Shown here one piece after another: positions 25,655 to 33,642 of a DNA stretch of 64,000 bases. The translations under genes and the position numbers were made by a program. Every line of letters starts with the position of its first letter. The first letter of the stretch is position 1. Source of the stretch: Ensifer aridi (GTDB taxonomy: Bacteria; Pseudomonadota; Alphaproteobacteria; Rhizobiales; Rhizobiaceae). Location of the stretch: NCBI RefSeq assembly GCF_002078505.1, contig NZ_LUAV01000038.1, positions 186,001-250,000 on the forward strand, in the 5' to 3' direction. The notes beneath the pieces are model-generated. The model was given only the letters and a program-made list of their open reading frames with translations, made no database searches and was not told the DNA's origin.

Positions 25655-26116
25655 TTAACGCTGGTACGTGCCGACGATCACCGCTTCGCGGATCAGATGT
25701 TTGCACGCTCTCTTCCAGGCCTCCGCGGCGCCCACATCCTCCGGGATGGAGAGATTGCCAACATCGAGTGCAGCAAGCCGGAACCGGTAATGGTGCACGC
25801 CGGTCCCGGGCGGGGGCTGGGGGCCGTCATAGCGGGCATTCCCGAAGTCGTTCTTGATGAATTTGATCGCGTGTTCCGGTCCGGTATCCACGGCTTGCGG
25901 GAGTTCGGTCCGGTTGCCCGGAATATTGATGATCGCGCAATGGCGGAACAAGCCGCTCACGGCATCCGGATCCTCAACGATGAGAGCAAAGCTCTGCGTC
26001 CCATCCGGCGTACCCGTCCATTTCAGCGGCGGGAACAGGTTCTCACCAAGACGGGTATATTTCTGGGGAATCGGCTGGCCGTCGGCGAATGCGGGACTGA
26101 TCAAGCTGAAAGTCAT
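25655..26116 (-). CDS. YbhB/YbcL family Raf kinase inhibitor-like protein (PEBP)
   Basis: A 153-residue phosphatidylethanolamine-binding-type protein of normal bacterial length. It has LKWTGTPDGTQSFALIVEDPDA in the anion-pocket region, followed by FRHCAIINIPGN and PPPGTGVHHYRF. Bacterial members are soluble with unknown ligands. AAGGAGACAGGTG precedes the ATG; a GTG one codon earlier is also possible. It converges with DUF2905 and lies upstream of an extra-long intergenic region. Confidence 0.88.
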   Translation of the reverse strand: MTFSLISPAFADGQPIPQKYTRLGENLFPPLKWTGTPDGTQSFALIVEDPDAVSGLFRHCAIINIPGNRTELPQAVDTGPEHAIKFIKNDFGNARYDGPQPPPGTGVHHYRFRLAALDVGNLSIPEDVGAAEAWKRACKHLIREAVIVGTYQR

Positions 26117-26162
26117 CACCTGTCTCCTTCGATCTGGTCAACGGAAACGACCGTGGCCATGT

Positions 26163-26272
26163 AGAGCGGGATGAGAAAAGTGCGTGCGGTTTTCCGCCCG
26201 CATCCCGCTCTAAGTTGTTAGGGTCGATCACGTTCATGTTTTTGGTCGATCCGACCAAAAAACATCGTGATC
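26163..26272. repeat. RIME-type rhizobial intergenic element (two palindromes)
   Basis: The roughly 110-bp unit has two large palindromes. The first spans 26163-26211 with arms AGAGCGGGATG and CATCCCGCTCT. The second spans 26226-26272 with arms ATGTTTTTGGTCG and CGACCAAAAAACAT around ATC. Size and layout match the published Rhizobium-specific intergenic mosaic element RIME1 (about 108 bp, two palindromes). Confidence 0.7.
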
Positions 26273-26641
26273 TGGCTACCCAAAAAGCGGCCAGCGCCCA
26301 TGTTGCGCCCACCTTGCTGGGAACGCCAGAGTCCGTGCGCGGACGGTCAAGAAAAGGCCTCGCCGAGGCGAGGCCGAAAGACGAACCAGCATAGGAGTGA
26401 CCGCCATGGAGCCACCTTGGTCACGTGAAGACCAAACACGCTCCCGTACGATCCAGCCGCTAAACCGCAAGCAGGCAATTATGTTCCGCCACGTCGAACA
26501 AATTGCCCGCGCTCCTTCCTCCAATGCGCAGTCGGACGGCCGCGCCGAACGGCCGAATTCACCTCGAAAGGGGCTTCGTCCGGCAAACGGTCGGCTCCGG
26601 AGTCCGACTCTCGCGCGCCGGCAAAATTTCGCCGGACGGCC

Positions 26642-26667
26642 GGAACTTTGACGGTCGTGTTCGTGTT
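26642..26667 (+). promoter_or_regulatory. Putative EcfG (RpoE2-type) promoter of glgA
   Basis: GGAAC-N17-TGTT, one base from the GGAAC-N16/17-CGTT consensus of rhizobial general stress promoters, 56 nt before the glgA start. The match is to short boxes, so chance occurrence is possible. Confidence 0.4.
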
Positions 26668-26722
26668 GATGAGGGGCATGCCGGCGCGGGTCCCAATCAA
26701 CACAATCCCCGGAACATGATCG

Positions 26723-28183
26723 ATGAACATATTGTCCGTCACGGCCGAGATTTTTCCGCTGGTCAAGACCGGGGGGCTCGCCGACGTTGCCGGATCACTT
26801 CCCAAGGCGCTCAAGGCTCACGGGATCCATACGCGCAGCCTTGTTCCGGGATATCCCGGGGTGATGCAGGGTTTGCGCGACGCGTCACCGATCACCGAAT
26901 ACGATTGCCTCTTCGGCGAACGCGCCGCGCTGCTGGCCGGGCGAGCCGACGGGCTGGAGCTCTTCGTGCTCGACGCGCCGGCCTTTTTCGACAGGCCCGG
27001 CGCGCCCTATGCGGACAAGTATGGCCACGAATACGCGGATAATTGGAAGCGTTTCGCCGCCCTCTCCTGCGTCGCATCGCACATCGCTCGTGGCCTCGTA
27101 CCGAATTGGCAGCCCGACGTCATCCACGCCCATGACTGGCACTCCGCGATCAGTCTCGTCTATCTGAAATATTCCGGCGACAACGGCGTCGCCAAGGTCC
27201 TGACCGTCCACAATCTGGCGTTCCAAGGGCAGTTTCCTGCCCATTGCTTTCCCGAGCTCGGCCTGCCGAACGAGGCTTACTCGATCGACGGCCTCGAATA
27301 TTACGGCGACGTCGGATATCTCAAGGGCGGCCTGCAGGCGGCCGACGCGATTACGGTCGTCAGCCCCACCTACGCGCGGGAAGTCATGTCCCCGGCCTTC
27401 GGCATGGGGCTCGAAGGCGTGATGAATGCACGCCACGCAGACGTTATCGGCATCGTCAACGGAATAGACACCGAAGTCTGGGATCCCTCGTCGGACTGCA
27501 ATATCGAGAACCATTATTCGGCGCGCACCCCTTTGCGCCGCCTGCCGAACCGGCAGGCGCTGCTCAATTTCTTCGGCCTGCAGAACGTCTGCGGGCCGGT
27601 CTTCGCCAGTGTCAACAGGCTGACCTGGCAGAAGGGCATGGATCTGTTGGCGGAAGTTGCCGACGAAATCGTCAGGGGCGGCGGCGCGCTCGTCGTGATC
27701 GGACAGGGCGATCCCGAAATCGAGCGCGCCTTCCTGGAGCTCTCGCGGCGGTTTCCGCAACGTATCGGCGTGAAGATCGGCTATGACGAGCGGCTCGCCC
27801 ACAAAATTCATGCCGGCGCGGATGCCATGCTCGTTCCCTCGCGCTTCGAACCCTGCGGCCTGACGCAGCTCTATGCGCTGCGCTATGGTTGCGTGCCGGT
27901 CGTTGCCCGCACCGGCGGCCTGTCCGAAACGATCATCGATGCCAACGATGCGGCGCTCCACGCGCATGTCGCGACCGGCATACAATTCTCGCCGATCGAT
28001 GCGCATGAGCTCCGGCATGCGCTTCGCCGCACCTTCAAGCTGTATCGACGCCGTCGCGAGTGGGAGGGACTGCGCCGGCAGGGCATGAAGACGGACTGCT
28101 CCTGGCACCGCAGTGCCGCGCGCTATGCGGAGCTCTATGGCGAGCTCCTGAGTCCCGACGTCCGCTTGGCCGGCAGCGCGTAG
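26723..28183 (+). CDS. glgA: Glycogen synthase (ADP-glucose:starch glucosyltransferase)
   Basis: A 486-residue GT5 glycosyltransferase of standard length. The ADP-glucose-binding KTGGLADV is at residues 15-22, HAHDWHSA lies in the N-lobe, and SRFEPCGLTQLYALRYG in the C-lobe carries the E-x7-E motif. It extends alpha-1,4-glucan chains from ADP-glucose in the cytosol. No glgB, glgC or glgX gene lies beside it, so it is a lone copy, as seen for second glgA genes in rhizobia. The stress-type promoter match upstream would fit glycogen build-up in stationary phase, which is inference. Confidence 0.93.
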   Translation: MNILSVTAEIFPLVKTGGLADVAGSLPKALKAHGIHTRSLVPGYPGVMQGLRDASPITEYDCLFGERAALLAGRADGLELFVLDAPAFFDRPGAPYADKYGHEYADNWKRFAALSCVASHIARGLVPNWQPDVIHAHDWHSAISLVYLKYSGDNGVAKVLTVHNLAFQGQFPAHCFPELGLPNEAYSIDGLEYYGDVGYLKGGLQAADAITVVSPTYAREVMSPAFGMGLEGVMNARHADVIGIVNGIDTEVWDPSSDCNIENHYSARTPLRRLPNRQALLNFFGLQNVCGPVFASVNRLTWQKGMDLLAEVADEIVRGGGALVVIGQGDPEIERAFLELSRRFPQRIGVKIGYDERLAHKIHAGADAMLVPSRFEPCGLTQLYALRYGCVPVVARTGGLSETIIDANDAALHAHVATGIQFSPIDAHELRHALRRTFKLYRRRREWEGLRRQGMKTDCSWHRSAARYAELYGELLSPDVRLAGSA

Positions 28184-28311
28184 GACGCAGGCGGGCGGAA
28201 ATCAACAGCACCATCTCCATAGTCTCCGGGGATCGAACGGGGCCGAGGCTCACCCGCCTCGTCGCGGGCGAGCGGCGCGATTTGCCGCCATTCGCAATCG
28301 TGATGAATCGA

Positions 28312-28336
28312 TCAGCGATCGAGCATGGATCGCTGA
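28312..28336. repeat. Perfect inverted repeat upstream of the EamA transporter gene
   Basis: TCAGCGATC, a 7-nt loop, then GATCGCTGA. It sits 86 nt before the EamA start in a 238-nt spacer. No T-run follows on either strand, so an operator or mRNA hairpin is more likely than a terminator. Confidence 0.4.
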
Positions 28337-28421
28337 GCGGGAATATGCCAAAGGCTGAGATCGCGGATGCGAGGCGCAAGCTCACTGCACGCGCCTCATC
28401 CCGTTCAGGAGGAATGCGCTC

Positions 28422-29330
28422 ATGGCCGTCGACAGCGTCCCCGGCACCCTTGTTCATCAGGCAGGCGCCGCCCGTGCCGGCGTCATGATCATGCTCATCG
28501 GCATGCTGATGTTTTCGCTGAACGACGTTATGGGCAAGTGGCTGGTGGCGACCTACTCGGTCGGCCAGGTGGTGCTGATCCGCAGCCTCGCCGCCGCCCT
28601 CCTGCTCGCCCCCTTTCTCTGGCTCAACGGCGCGCAAAAGCTTTTCGCCCTCGAGCGGCCCGGCCTTCAGTTTGCCCGCGTCGTCGCCTCGACGGCGGAG
28701 GTCGTCTCGTTCTATTTCGCCGTCGTCTACCTGCCGCTCGCGGACGTCATGACCTATTGGCTGGCGGCGCCGATCTATGTCGCGGCGGTTTCGCCGCTGG
28801 TCCTCCGGGAGCCGGTCGGCTGGCGGCGCTGGAGCGCGATCGCTGTCGGCTTCGTCGGTGTTCTCATTGCGCTCGAACCGTCCTCGCAGGCCTTCACCGT
28901 GCCTGCCTTGATCTCAATTCTCGGCAGCATGTGCTTCGCTTTCATGATGATTTCCGGTCGTTCGCTGCGCGGCACCCCGGACACGACGCTCGCCTTCTGG
29001 CAGATCGTCGGCGCGGCGGCGGCCGGCCTAGTCTGGGCGCCCTTCGACTGGACGCCGCTCAAGCCGGTCGACACGGCGCTGCTCGGCCTTCTCGGCGTTG
29101 TCGCCATGCTCGCCCACGTCCTCGTCAATCGAGCGCTGAAGCTCGCCGACGCCGCAACGGTCGCGCCGCTGCAATACACGCTCCTCTTCTGGGCGATCGT
29201 CTTCGGCTGGCTGATCTTCGGCGATACACCCCGGCTGTCGATGGTGCTCGGCGCCGGCCTCATCGTCGCCTCCGGCCTCTTCATCTTCTTCCGCGAGCAA
29301 CAGCTCAAGCGACAGGGGCGGTTGATATAG
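28422..29330 (+). CDS. EamA/RhaT family drug-metabolite transporter
   Basis: A 302-residue inner-membrane protein with about ten transmembrane helices arranged as two EamA repeats. The first starts at IMLIGMLMFSLNDVMGKW and the second near ISILGSMCFAFMMI; the C-terminal helix ends FIFFREQQLKRQG. The family exports metabolites, amino acids or nucleotide precursors. GGAGGAATGCGCTC precedes the start. Neighbouring genes give no substrate clue. Confidence 0.88.
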   Translation: MAVDSVPGTLVHQAGAARAGVMIMLIGMLMFSLNDVMGKWLVATYSVGQVVLIRSLAAALLLAPFLWLNGAQKLFALERPGLQFARVVASTAEVVSFYFAVVYLPLADVMTYWLAAPIYVAAVSPLVLREPVGWRRWSAIAVGFVGVLIALEPSSQAFTVPALISILGSMCFAFMMISGRSLRGTPDTTLAFWQIVGAAAAGLVWAPFDWTPLKPVDTALLGLLGVVAMLAHVLVNRALKLADAATVAPLQYTLLFWAIVFGWLIFGDTPRLSMVLGAGLIVASGLFIFFREQQLKRQGRLI

Positions 29331-29454
29331 CCACCGGCGCAGAGATCAACAGAAACAATACAGATTATCGCACGTATCGATTTCGCTTATGTGAAGTCTG
29401 CCCGTAAAGTTTCTCCGAAACGCCGATAAAGGCGTAGATACAAGGGGAACGAAC

Positions 29455-30234
29455 ATGCGAAACCGGATTCTGCCGCTGGCGCTCGTCTGTGCAGCACTGC
29501 TCTCGTCAACGGTTGCGGCCGCCGAGACGCTGAAGATCGGCACCGAGGGTGCCTATCCGCCATTCAACTTCGTTGATTCGACCGGCAAGATCGGCGGCTT
29601 CGACGTCGAGATCGGCTTGGCGCTCTGCGAGCGCATGAAGGTCGAGTGCGAGGTCGTCGCCCAGGATTGGGACGGCATCATCCCCGGTCTGCTCGCGAAG
29701 AAATACGACATGATCATCGCGTCGATGTTCATCACCGAGGAGCGCAAGAAGCAGGTGGCCTTCACCGAGCCCTACTATCTCGCCGCAATGACACATGTGG
29801 CGCCGAAGGGTGCGGGACTTACCGAGTTCAGCAACGAAGCGCTGAAGGGCAAGGTGATCGGCGCCCAGTCCGGCACCACCCAGGCGGACTATATCGCCGC
29901 CCTTTATCCCGATGCGGAGATCAAGCTCTATCCCACCTAGGACGAGGCGAATCTAGACATGGTCAACGGCAGACTCGACCTGCAGGTCGGCGACATGCTG
30001 CCGATGCTCGATTGGGTGACGAAGAACGACGACGGCAAGGGCTGCTGCGAACTCATCGGCGAGCCGATTACAGACAAGAAGTTCGTCGGCGACGGCGTCG
30101 GCATTGCGGTCCGCCAGGAGGATAACGACCTGCGCGAGAAGCTGAACAAGGCCCTCGCCGAAATCCGCGCGGACGGAACCTACAAGAAGATCAACGACAA
30201 GTATTTCACCATCGATGTCTACACGATGAAGTGA
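29455..30234 (+). pseudogene. ABC transporter substrate-binding protein (Lys/Arg/Orn type), split by an amber codon
   Basis: The frame encodes a 259-residue cationic amino-acid binding protein with a signal peptide (about residues 1-22, ending VAAAE), GAYPPFNFVD and GFDVEIGLALCERM. It is interrupted at codon 162 by TAG (29938-29940). The same frame continues as DEANLDMVNGRLDLQVGD to the normal C-terminus KINDKYFTIDVY. The family usually has YPTQDEAN here, so a single CAG-to-TAG change explains the break. A restart ATG lies 18 nt on but would lack a signal peptide. No permease or ATPase genes adjoin, so it was an orphan binding protein. Sequencing error or suppression cannot be excluded. Confidence 0.8.
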
Positions 30235-30619
30235 CGATGGTGCTCCCTCTGCAGGACGCCTACGCCTGGCGCCGCTGTACTCGGCCCAGAGATCTGCAAG
30301 GCTTCGCTTGCCGTCAACAAACGCGGTCGGCACTGGCAAGTTTCATTTGTAGAGCGTTTCGATCTACTTGAGCGGCCAGTTGCTCTGCGGTTCTATAAAG
30401 AGACTGTGCATGCTGCAGCGTAAAATGAGGTGCGCCGATGATTTCGGGAAGCCGTCGGGCAAAGGCCTCGGCATCCGGCCTTCCGCCCGTCACGTTGACG
30501 GTTGCATTGCCCGTAACGGGAAAATAAATAACCCAGACGGAGTAAGAGGGTGCATCGGCGCGGCAAGGCTAACCATGCGGCCAACCGAGAAATGGCAGGG
30601 GGCCGGATGAGCCCGGCGC
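30235..30619. other. 385-nt intergenic region after the interrupted binding-protein gene
   Basis: The binding-protein frame stays open for 62 more codons after its stop (to a TAA at 30421), but with no start or homology; this is probably chance in GC-rich DNA. A short 80-codon frame near the end has poor composition. I recognise no gene, terminator or repeat. Confidence 0.4.
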
Positions 30620-31891
30620 CTAGCTCCGTTTTCTTCCTGAGAAGGCAAAAATGTCGATCTCTCCGTCGAGCCCTCTCAACGGATAGGAACCGAGATTTTC
30701 CAGCTTTGCCGCGCATCCCGCCTTTTCCACGAAGGCTCGTGAGAGGAGCACCGGCCGCTTGAGCTCCTTGGTCAAACCTTCGAGGCGCGAGGCGATGTTG
30801 ACCGCCGGTCCGATGACGGTGAAGTCCAGACGCTTGCGCGAGCCGATATTGCCGTACATAACATCACCCACATGGACACCGATGCCGTAGCCAAGAGGGT
30901 CGTGGCCCTTGCGAAGGTTGTCCTCGTTGAGCTTGGACAAGGCGGCCTGCGCCTCGTCGATGGCGCCCAGAAGATTACTGCAGGCGCACGGATCGCTGAG
31001 CGGAAAGATCGCCAGCAATCCGTCCCCCATGAACTTGAGGATTTCGCCGCCATGCCGCTCGATCGGCTCGGCCATGGCGTCGAAATAGCCATTCAGCAGC
31101 TCGATCACGTCGTCGCGCGGCCAGAGGTCCGACAATTTCGTGAAGTCGCGAAGATCGCAGATCAGGATCGCCGCCCCGACCGTCACGCCACTGCCGCGAG
31201 TGGTCGCACCGGCCAGGATCTGCTCGCTCGCATGCGGTCCGACATAGGTTTCGAGAAGTGTTCGCGCGAGCCGGTTCTTCAGTCTGATCTCGCTGACGAG
31301 CGCCAGCGCCGGCAGAATGTCCTTCAGGAACGTCAGGTCATCAGAGCTGAAGCCACCCGGTCTGTCGCTTGCAAAGGTGATCGCGTGACGCTTGCCGAGC
31401 GTATGATGGAGCGGCCAGATGACATAGTCGGTAAGACCCTCGGCCCGCAGTTCGTCGTAGAGTGGGTAATCCGGACAATCGGCCGTGGGGTCGTCAAGAT
31501 GGCAGCGCACCTCGTCTGCGCCGTCGTTGAATTCGTGCAGGGGACTATTCAGGTATTGGGTGGTGTCTTCGACGCCATAGGCATACGTGTCGATCTCCGC
31601 CTCCGTCAGCCCTTTCCGCCAGAGGATGCGTGCGCCAATCCATTGCGGGTGATGAATCCGGAAATGGAGCGTCGCACGAGCAACCGGCATGCCCGCCTCC
31701 GCCAATCTGCGGCACATTTCCACGAAGATGTTGTCGATGAAACGTTCGCCCCGTGTCTCGAGAACGAGCCAGTCGAGAACCCTGCGCCGTCGCTCCGGCC
31801 ATCTCCCATCACTGTCGCGAAGCGAACCTGAATGCGCCTCGGGCAGGGACTGGATTGCGGCCTCCGCGCCGCCCGTTTTCATCATGGTCAT
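30620..31891 (-). CDS. Class III adenylate/guanylate cyclase
   Basis: A 423-residue protein. The N-terminal 200 residues form a soluble sensor-like region without membrane helices. The C-terminal cyclase domain starts near residue 235: ILICDLRDFTKLSD and FMGDGLLAIFP carry the two metal aspartates, and VIGPAVNIASRLEGL carries the Asn-Arg pair that stabilises the transition state. It should make cAMP from ATP. Substrate choice (A versus G) is likely adenine but not proven. It starts 3 nt after the ogt stop, so the two are cotranscribed. Rhizobia carry many such cyclases. Confidence 0.9.
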   Translation of the reverse strand: MTMMKTGGAEAAIQSLPEAHSGSLRDSDGRWPERRRRVLDWLVLETRGERFIDNIFVEMCRRLAEAGMPVARATLHFRIHHPQWIGARILWRKGLTEAEIDTYAYGVEDTTQYLNSPLHEFNDGADEVRCHLDDPTADCPDYPLYDELRAEGLTDYVIWPLHHTLGKRHAITFASDRPGGFSSDDLTFLKDILPALALVSEIRLKNRLARTLLETYVGPHASEQILAGATTRGSGVTVGAAILICDLRDFTKLSDLWPRDDVIELLNGYFDAMAEPIERHGGEILKFMGDGLLAIFPLSDPCACSNLLGAIDEAQAALSKLNEDNLRKGHDPLGYGIGVHVGDVMYGNIGSRKRLDFTVIGPAVNIASRLEGLTKELKRPVLLSRAFVEKAGCAAKLENLGSYPLRGLDGEIDIFAFSGRKRS

Positions 31892-31894
31892 TGT

Positions 31895-32446
31895 TCAAAA
31901 TCCCAAGGATTGCTGCGCCGGTTCCGGCGGCCCGACACGCACGCCCTCCAGTTCGAGCATGCGCATCTTTGCCGACGAACCGCCCGGAGCCGAAAAGCCG
32001 CCGATCTTGCCGCCGGCTGCGAGCACCCGATGACAGGGAATTATCAGCGCCACCGGATTCTTCGCCATCGCCTGGCCTACGTCCCGTGCCGCCTCCGGCC
32101 CCGCACCAAGTTCCTTCGCCAGTGCACCGTAGGTCGTCGTTCGGCCCCAGGGAATCCTCCGCGCGGCTGCATAGATCTGCCTGAAGAAAGCATCCTGTCC
32201 CGCGAGATCGAGCTCGAAGCCGGAAAAATCCGTCTCCTCTCCCTCAAAATAGCGCTTCACGGCGGCGACCGCCTCTTCGACAGTCGGCGGGGGCTCCCGA
32301 GGCTCGGCCTCCGGCAGACGCCGCAAGAGCAGCCGTTCCGTGGCCACGGCACTTGCTGTCGGCAATTGGAAGCGTGTGATGCCGGCATCGCGCCAGGCGA
32401 TTCCGCAGTACCCTGCCGCGGTTTCGAAGATATGGTAGTGATGCAT
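31895..32446 (-). CDS. ogt: Methylated-DNA--protein-cysteine methyltransferase
   Basis: A 183-residue suicide alkyltransferase. The active-site motif is IIPCHRVLAAGGKIGGFSAPGG, with Cys as methyl acceptor. The DNA-binding part has RIPWGRTTTYGALAKELGAG, and the N-terminal ribonuclease-like part has FEGEETDFSGFELDL. It removes O6-alkyl groups from guanine in DNA. No Ada-type activator domain is fused. It heads a two-gene transcript with a class III cyclase, an unusual pairing. The stretch upstream holds a degenerate rhizobial palindrome. Confidence 0.93.
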   Translation of the reverse strand: MHHYHIFETAAGYCGIAWRDAGITRFQLPTASAVATERLLLRRLPEAEPREPPPTVEEAVAAVKRYFEGEETDFSGFELDLAGQDAFFRQIYAAARRIPWGRTTTYGALAKELGAGPEAARDVGQAMAKNPVALIIPCHRVLAAGGKIGGFSAPGGSSAKMRMLELEGVRVGPPEPAQQSLGF

Positions 32447-32487
32447 GGCCGGCCTCCCACAGCCCTTCGATCAGAAGCACGAAGATC

Positions 32488-32627
32488 GCTGTAGCACTTT
32501 ACGATTGCAGCACATGGGAAAATCGTGCGCCCGGGCTTGGAATTCAACCCGTTTTCTACGCGAAGTCGCGCAAAAACGACCTAACTGCATGTTTCCTAAA
32601 TCGTAGTCAGTTCAAGGAAATATGCAG
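32488..32627. repeat. Degenerate copy of a rhizobial palindromic repeat
   Basis: The left part reads GCTGTAGCACTTTACGATTG, like the GCTGTAGTCTTGTGAATTGC of the copy near 40.7 kb. The right part (32585-32627) has arms CTGCAT-TTTCCT and AGGAAA-ATGCAG, like the CTGCATGTC...GACATGCAG core. An insertion separates the two parts. The rest of the 470-nt spacer (32447-32916) shows no gene. Confidence 0.5.
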
Positions 32628-32916
32628 CAGCCGGTCAGCGTTTCGCCGGTCCGGGCAGCGGCGTTCAAAAAATGCGCGGTCTCCGGCCTTGCCGAAAACC
32701 GCGCAATTTGCCCGTCCCACTCTGCTGCCAGAGGGCAAGATAATGCAAGCAGCCCACAACGCGCCTCGTGAACGAGGACGCCGGATCACCGCATCGAAAC
32801 GTCCGCCCCGGACATGGAGGCGATGGGAGCGCCGCGGATCAACGAGTCGCAAACGTCCACCTCGCGACCCGCCTCCTCGGGCGGCCGCCTCGCGCGGTCC
32901 TTTCAGATCGTCTGCG

Positions 32917-33354
32917 TTAGCCGAAGAACATCTGGCGCAGCCGAGCAAACATGGTTGGCTGTTTCTCGACCAGCAGCGCGCGGATGTGGCGGGCGGCCGT
33001 CGATGCGCTGACCGTCGCGCCGAAATGGCAATAGCAGATGACCTTGTGCAATTGCTCGTCACTCAGTTCGAAGAACCGCTTCGCTTCGCCGTAGCTGTCG
33101 TTCTCCATTCCGGCGGTCCGCAAGACGGGATCATCGAACGCTACGGAGATTGGCGAACCGTCGCCACGCATGGCGGCCCGGACTCTCGCCGGCTGATATT
33201 CAGTCTCGTGCAGCGTCGAAAGGCGTCTGTGAGGATCCCGCTCCAGGAGTTCCGCCCAACGTTGTAGGCGCTCCGTGCGCGATAGCGTCCGGCGTGGAAA
33301 GTCCTGTTTGACCTCGGCGACGCCTTGTAGCTGCTCGATTGCTTGATGCTTCAT
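32917..33354 (-). CDS. Conserved hypothetical protein
   Basis: A 145-residue soluble protein without recognised domains. It has LSRTERLQRWAELLERDPHRRL near the N-terminus, SFDDP-like hydrophobic core residues, and an Arg/Phe-rich C-terminus (MFARLRQMFFG). The ATG is preceded by GGAGG at 5 nt, and codon use resembles its neighbours, so I take it as a real gene. It is isolated between ogt and the prs operon. No function is proposed. Confidence 0.6.
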   Translation of the reverse strand: MKHQAIEQLQGVAEVKQDFPRRTLSRTERLQRWAELLERDPHRRLSTLHETEYQPARVRAAMRGDGSPISVAFDDPVLRTAGMENDSYGEAKRFFELSDEQLHKVICYCHFGATVSASTAARHIRALLVEKQPTMFARLRQMFFG

Positions 33355-33642
33355 TGTGACCTCCTACTCTGACGATAGTTGGTCCCCCATTTCCACCTCA
33401 TCGGCCCTATAAACGTGACTCCAACCAGACGCGAAGTCCAATCACGAAAATGCCTCGGGCGGATTTAAAGCGCGATAACGTGCGGAATTCGCCGCTGGGC
33501 GCGTCCGCTGCATCCTACGCCGGCGCCCGTCTCATCGGCGCCCAAAATCCGCGCGCCCCGGACGACCGGCGCGGCGCAGCTCGTTCCATGCGGGCCACAA
33601 TCATAGATCACCGTCGCTTCCGAAGCCGACGGCGCCTTCGGC

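Larger units (their letters stand above)
26117..26722. other. 606-nt intergenic region, PEBP gene / glgA
   Basis: It holds the RIME-type element and an EcfG-type promoter match close to glgA. A possible 84-codon frame in the middle (26397-26651) has no ribosome site and an unconvincing composition. I see no other gene. Confidence 0.5.

Noticed and set aside
26397..26651. 84-codon frame between the PEBP gene and glgA
   Set aside because: No ribosome site, Arg/Pro/Ser-rich composition typical of spurious frames, and it runs into the glgA promoter region.
30235..30423. Open frame continuing after the binding-protein stop
   Set aside because: No start codon, no ribosome site and no homology; open frames of this length are common in this GC-rich DNA.
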